Positions 62,140 to 64,000 of a stretch of 64,000 bases of DNA are shown here, piece after piece. The DNA is from Paragonimus westermani. Lineage: Eukaryota; Platyhelminthes; Trematoda; Plagiorchiida; Troglotrematidae. Location of the stretch: assembly GCA_008508345.1 (NCBI GenBank), contig QNGE01000905.1:60927-124926 (forward strand). The letters run 5' to 3'. The notes beneath the pieces were generated by a model. That model had not been told where the DNA came from, made no database searches, and worked only from the letters and a program-made list of their open reading frames with translations. Numbering within the stretch: position 1 is the stretch's first letter; every line of letters starts with the position of its first letter. Made by a program: the position numbers and the translations under genes.

Positions 62140-64000
62140 TTTCTGCGGCCCATAGGAAGTTAGTTCTTTGATAAGCAAACTATTATCTTGATAGTATAAA
62201 AAAGGTTCTCATATAACCAGTAATTTCCTTCTCACAGTTGAAACCATAACCACTGTTAGCGACTGAGACTTTTATGAACAAATCCTTTTGAACTTCTAGA
62301 GATGAATTTTGTCACGACCAGTACTTTTTCTAGGTTAACCAGGAAAATTCACTTCACTCACTCTGTTTGGCGGTTGTATTGTTTTTGAACAGACTTTTCA
62401 GTGACTGACTCCAGGGGAGCAACTAGACTCCTGTCTTACTCTCGATAAAGCAAATCACTCGTAGACAATCTCACCTGAATTCTTGTTTCTTTGCTCATCA
62501 CCTCACTGACCTAACTTTCGGCGTGACCGAATTATGGAACACATTCAAAAGTTTAGCGCATTTTAAGTGCTCAGGCAGTCTGATTGAAATCAGGAGGGCG
62601 ATTAACTAACCCCTTAATACAACCTAAGAGTATCAGCAACACGTCGTCCCAACTAAGTCTAACTAACTGATCTTAATGAATCTTCTGAAGAATGTTCACG
62701 ATCACTTAAGTATATTTGTAACCAACGTATCTATCATTAGTGATGACAACACAGGTAACCTCATCCGCCTCCTGGCTTGCGCTATCTAAGTAGCACCAAC
62801 GCTACTGTAATTATTAACGTAGCCTTTCAAATACGCTAAACAGGATATAGTTATAACCAACACATCACGACTACGTGTAGTAACATAACACTGGATCCAA
62901 GTCCTCAAGCAATTGCGTTATGAAACACTTAAGGAACTAGTGATGTGGCCGTGAAGGGAACTACGGATACGAATTATTTCATTAATCATAGCCAAAGAGT
63001 TATGCGCATAAACCATGATTCTGAAAGGAAATTGTCCACAGCATCAAATTATTCGGAAAGTTCCTTCCAGGGACCGGAGCAGATTTTGGGCGCCGGAAAG
63101 GAATATCAAGTAGACCAATCAATCATAAGTGGCCAACCGATTAATCAACAAAATCCCAATGAATATTCAAAGTTAGTTAGTTTCCTGGGCTTAGAATTAG
63201 CACCATAAGGGGCACGGCATTAACAGAAGGGAAATCAAACTAGACTGAAGTTTATCTAGGCAGTTTGTGGGTTTCATACGAGTGCTGTTTACCCCACTAC
63301 ACTATTTGACGGAATGAACCCAATCCGCTTTGGGAGTCCGTGTGATAGACGTGTCACACTAGAACATGAACTCAGAATGACTTTCATCATCACCACTGCC
63401 TCCATCCAAACACGAACTACAGACGTCGTGTTGTGAGACATACGTAACAATAGAGACTCATTATCCCTACTTTATTTCTGAAATTTGGTCACCAGAAGCA
63501 ATTTGTTAGAGTACGGGTATTATAACCAGAATGAGTGAGTCATCCAGCTTGCAGTGTATTTAGAACGACCTCCTTATCATCTAGTTCTCAACCAAATCTA
63601 TTCACTTCTGAGAGGCTACACAAAGATTATCACTATGGATTGGAATACAGAACTTTAACACGGACGTTCATGACATTTCTTTGCATCAGCATAACACCCT
63701 GACAACATCATAGGGTCCTTTGATATTGCAGTTAATTTTGCCATCTGGTATTGTACACTAACCATCTTGTATTTGTTTGCATAGTAAGACCAGGCAAAAT
63801 CTGGGAAGCGAAATCCTATAGATCAGAAGCTGAGATTTTAGCACACCATTCAGGTAATTCTCATGCGCTGTAGTATCAAGCTTAGATCACGGGAGAAAGT
63901 CGTTTTGATCCGAATCTCCCAAAGTAGTGCACACCTAAGAGGCGTGTGAAAGTTGTGTGGGCAGAAATTGCCAGGTTTATCAAATTATTGTCTAAGGAGT
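62140..64000. other. No supported gene
   Basis: A frame at 62945-63208 (+, 87 codons) is hydrophilic, rich in Ser, Gln and Asn, and starts after an AG, so it could be an exon, but no family is recognised. The rest is featureless to the window end. Confidence 0.4.

Overview
This is a eukaryotic, gene-poor, repeat-rich window of roughly 41% GC (my estimate), most likely from a flatworm and probably a digenean trematode. The basis is a Penelope-like retroelement (PLE) with a GIY-YIG endonuclease, many PLE relics, and a tRNA-headed SINE carrying a hammerhead ribozyme, an architecture known from schistosome Sm-alpha elements. I cannot name the species.

Layout. Bases 1-1188 hold the 3' part of an uninterrupted PLE gene (reverse transcriptase plus GIY-YIG), cut by the window edge. 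A hammerhead-like core follows at 1313-1347, then a short tail motif that also ends the SINEs. Degraded PLE copies lie at 18380-19860 (-), 37990-38690 (-), 42510-43045 (-) and probably 61860-62135 (+). A possible LINE reverse-transcriptase relic is near 49690-49800 (+).

The main repeat family, called here HHR-SINE, is a unit of about 330 bp: a variable leader, a tRNA-like head with A- and B-box-like motifs, a hammerhead ribozyme, and a tail. Copies or pieces lie near 17740, 21245, 21545, 26890, 34286, 34382, 43365, 43660, 47885, 53215, 57590 and 57893. Two copies (34468-34512 + and 21638-21682 -) keep every core residue and a perfect 6-bp stem I; the others show different stages of decay. The copies at 21245-21870 are head to tail with ribozymes 328 bp apart. 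One inverted partial copy starts at the predicted self-cleavage site. A second, unrelated tRNA-like SINE family occurs at 13560-13880 and 54075-54400.

The only convincing non-transposon gene is at about 32037-34079 (+): a long exon with a membrane segment, a consensus splice donor and a phase-compatible last exon. An assembly scar, one N between two identical 51-base copies, breaks its reading frame. Its function is not recognised.

The rest is AT-rich sequence that looks intergenic or intronic, with two (AT)n microsatellites. Short open frames there are mostly what chance would give.
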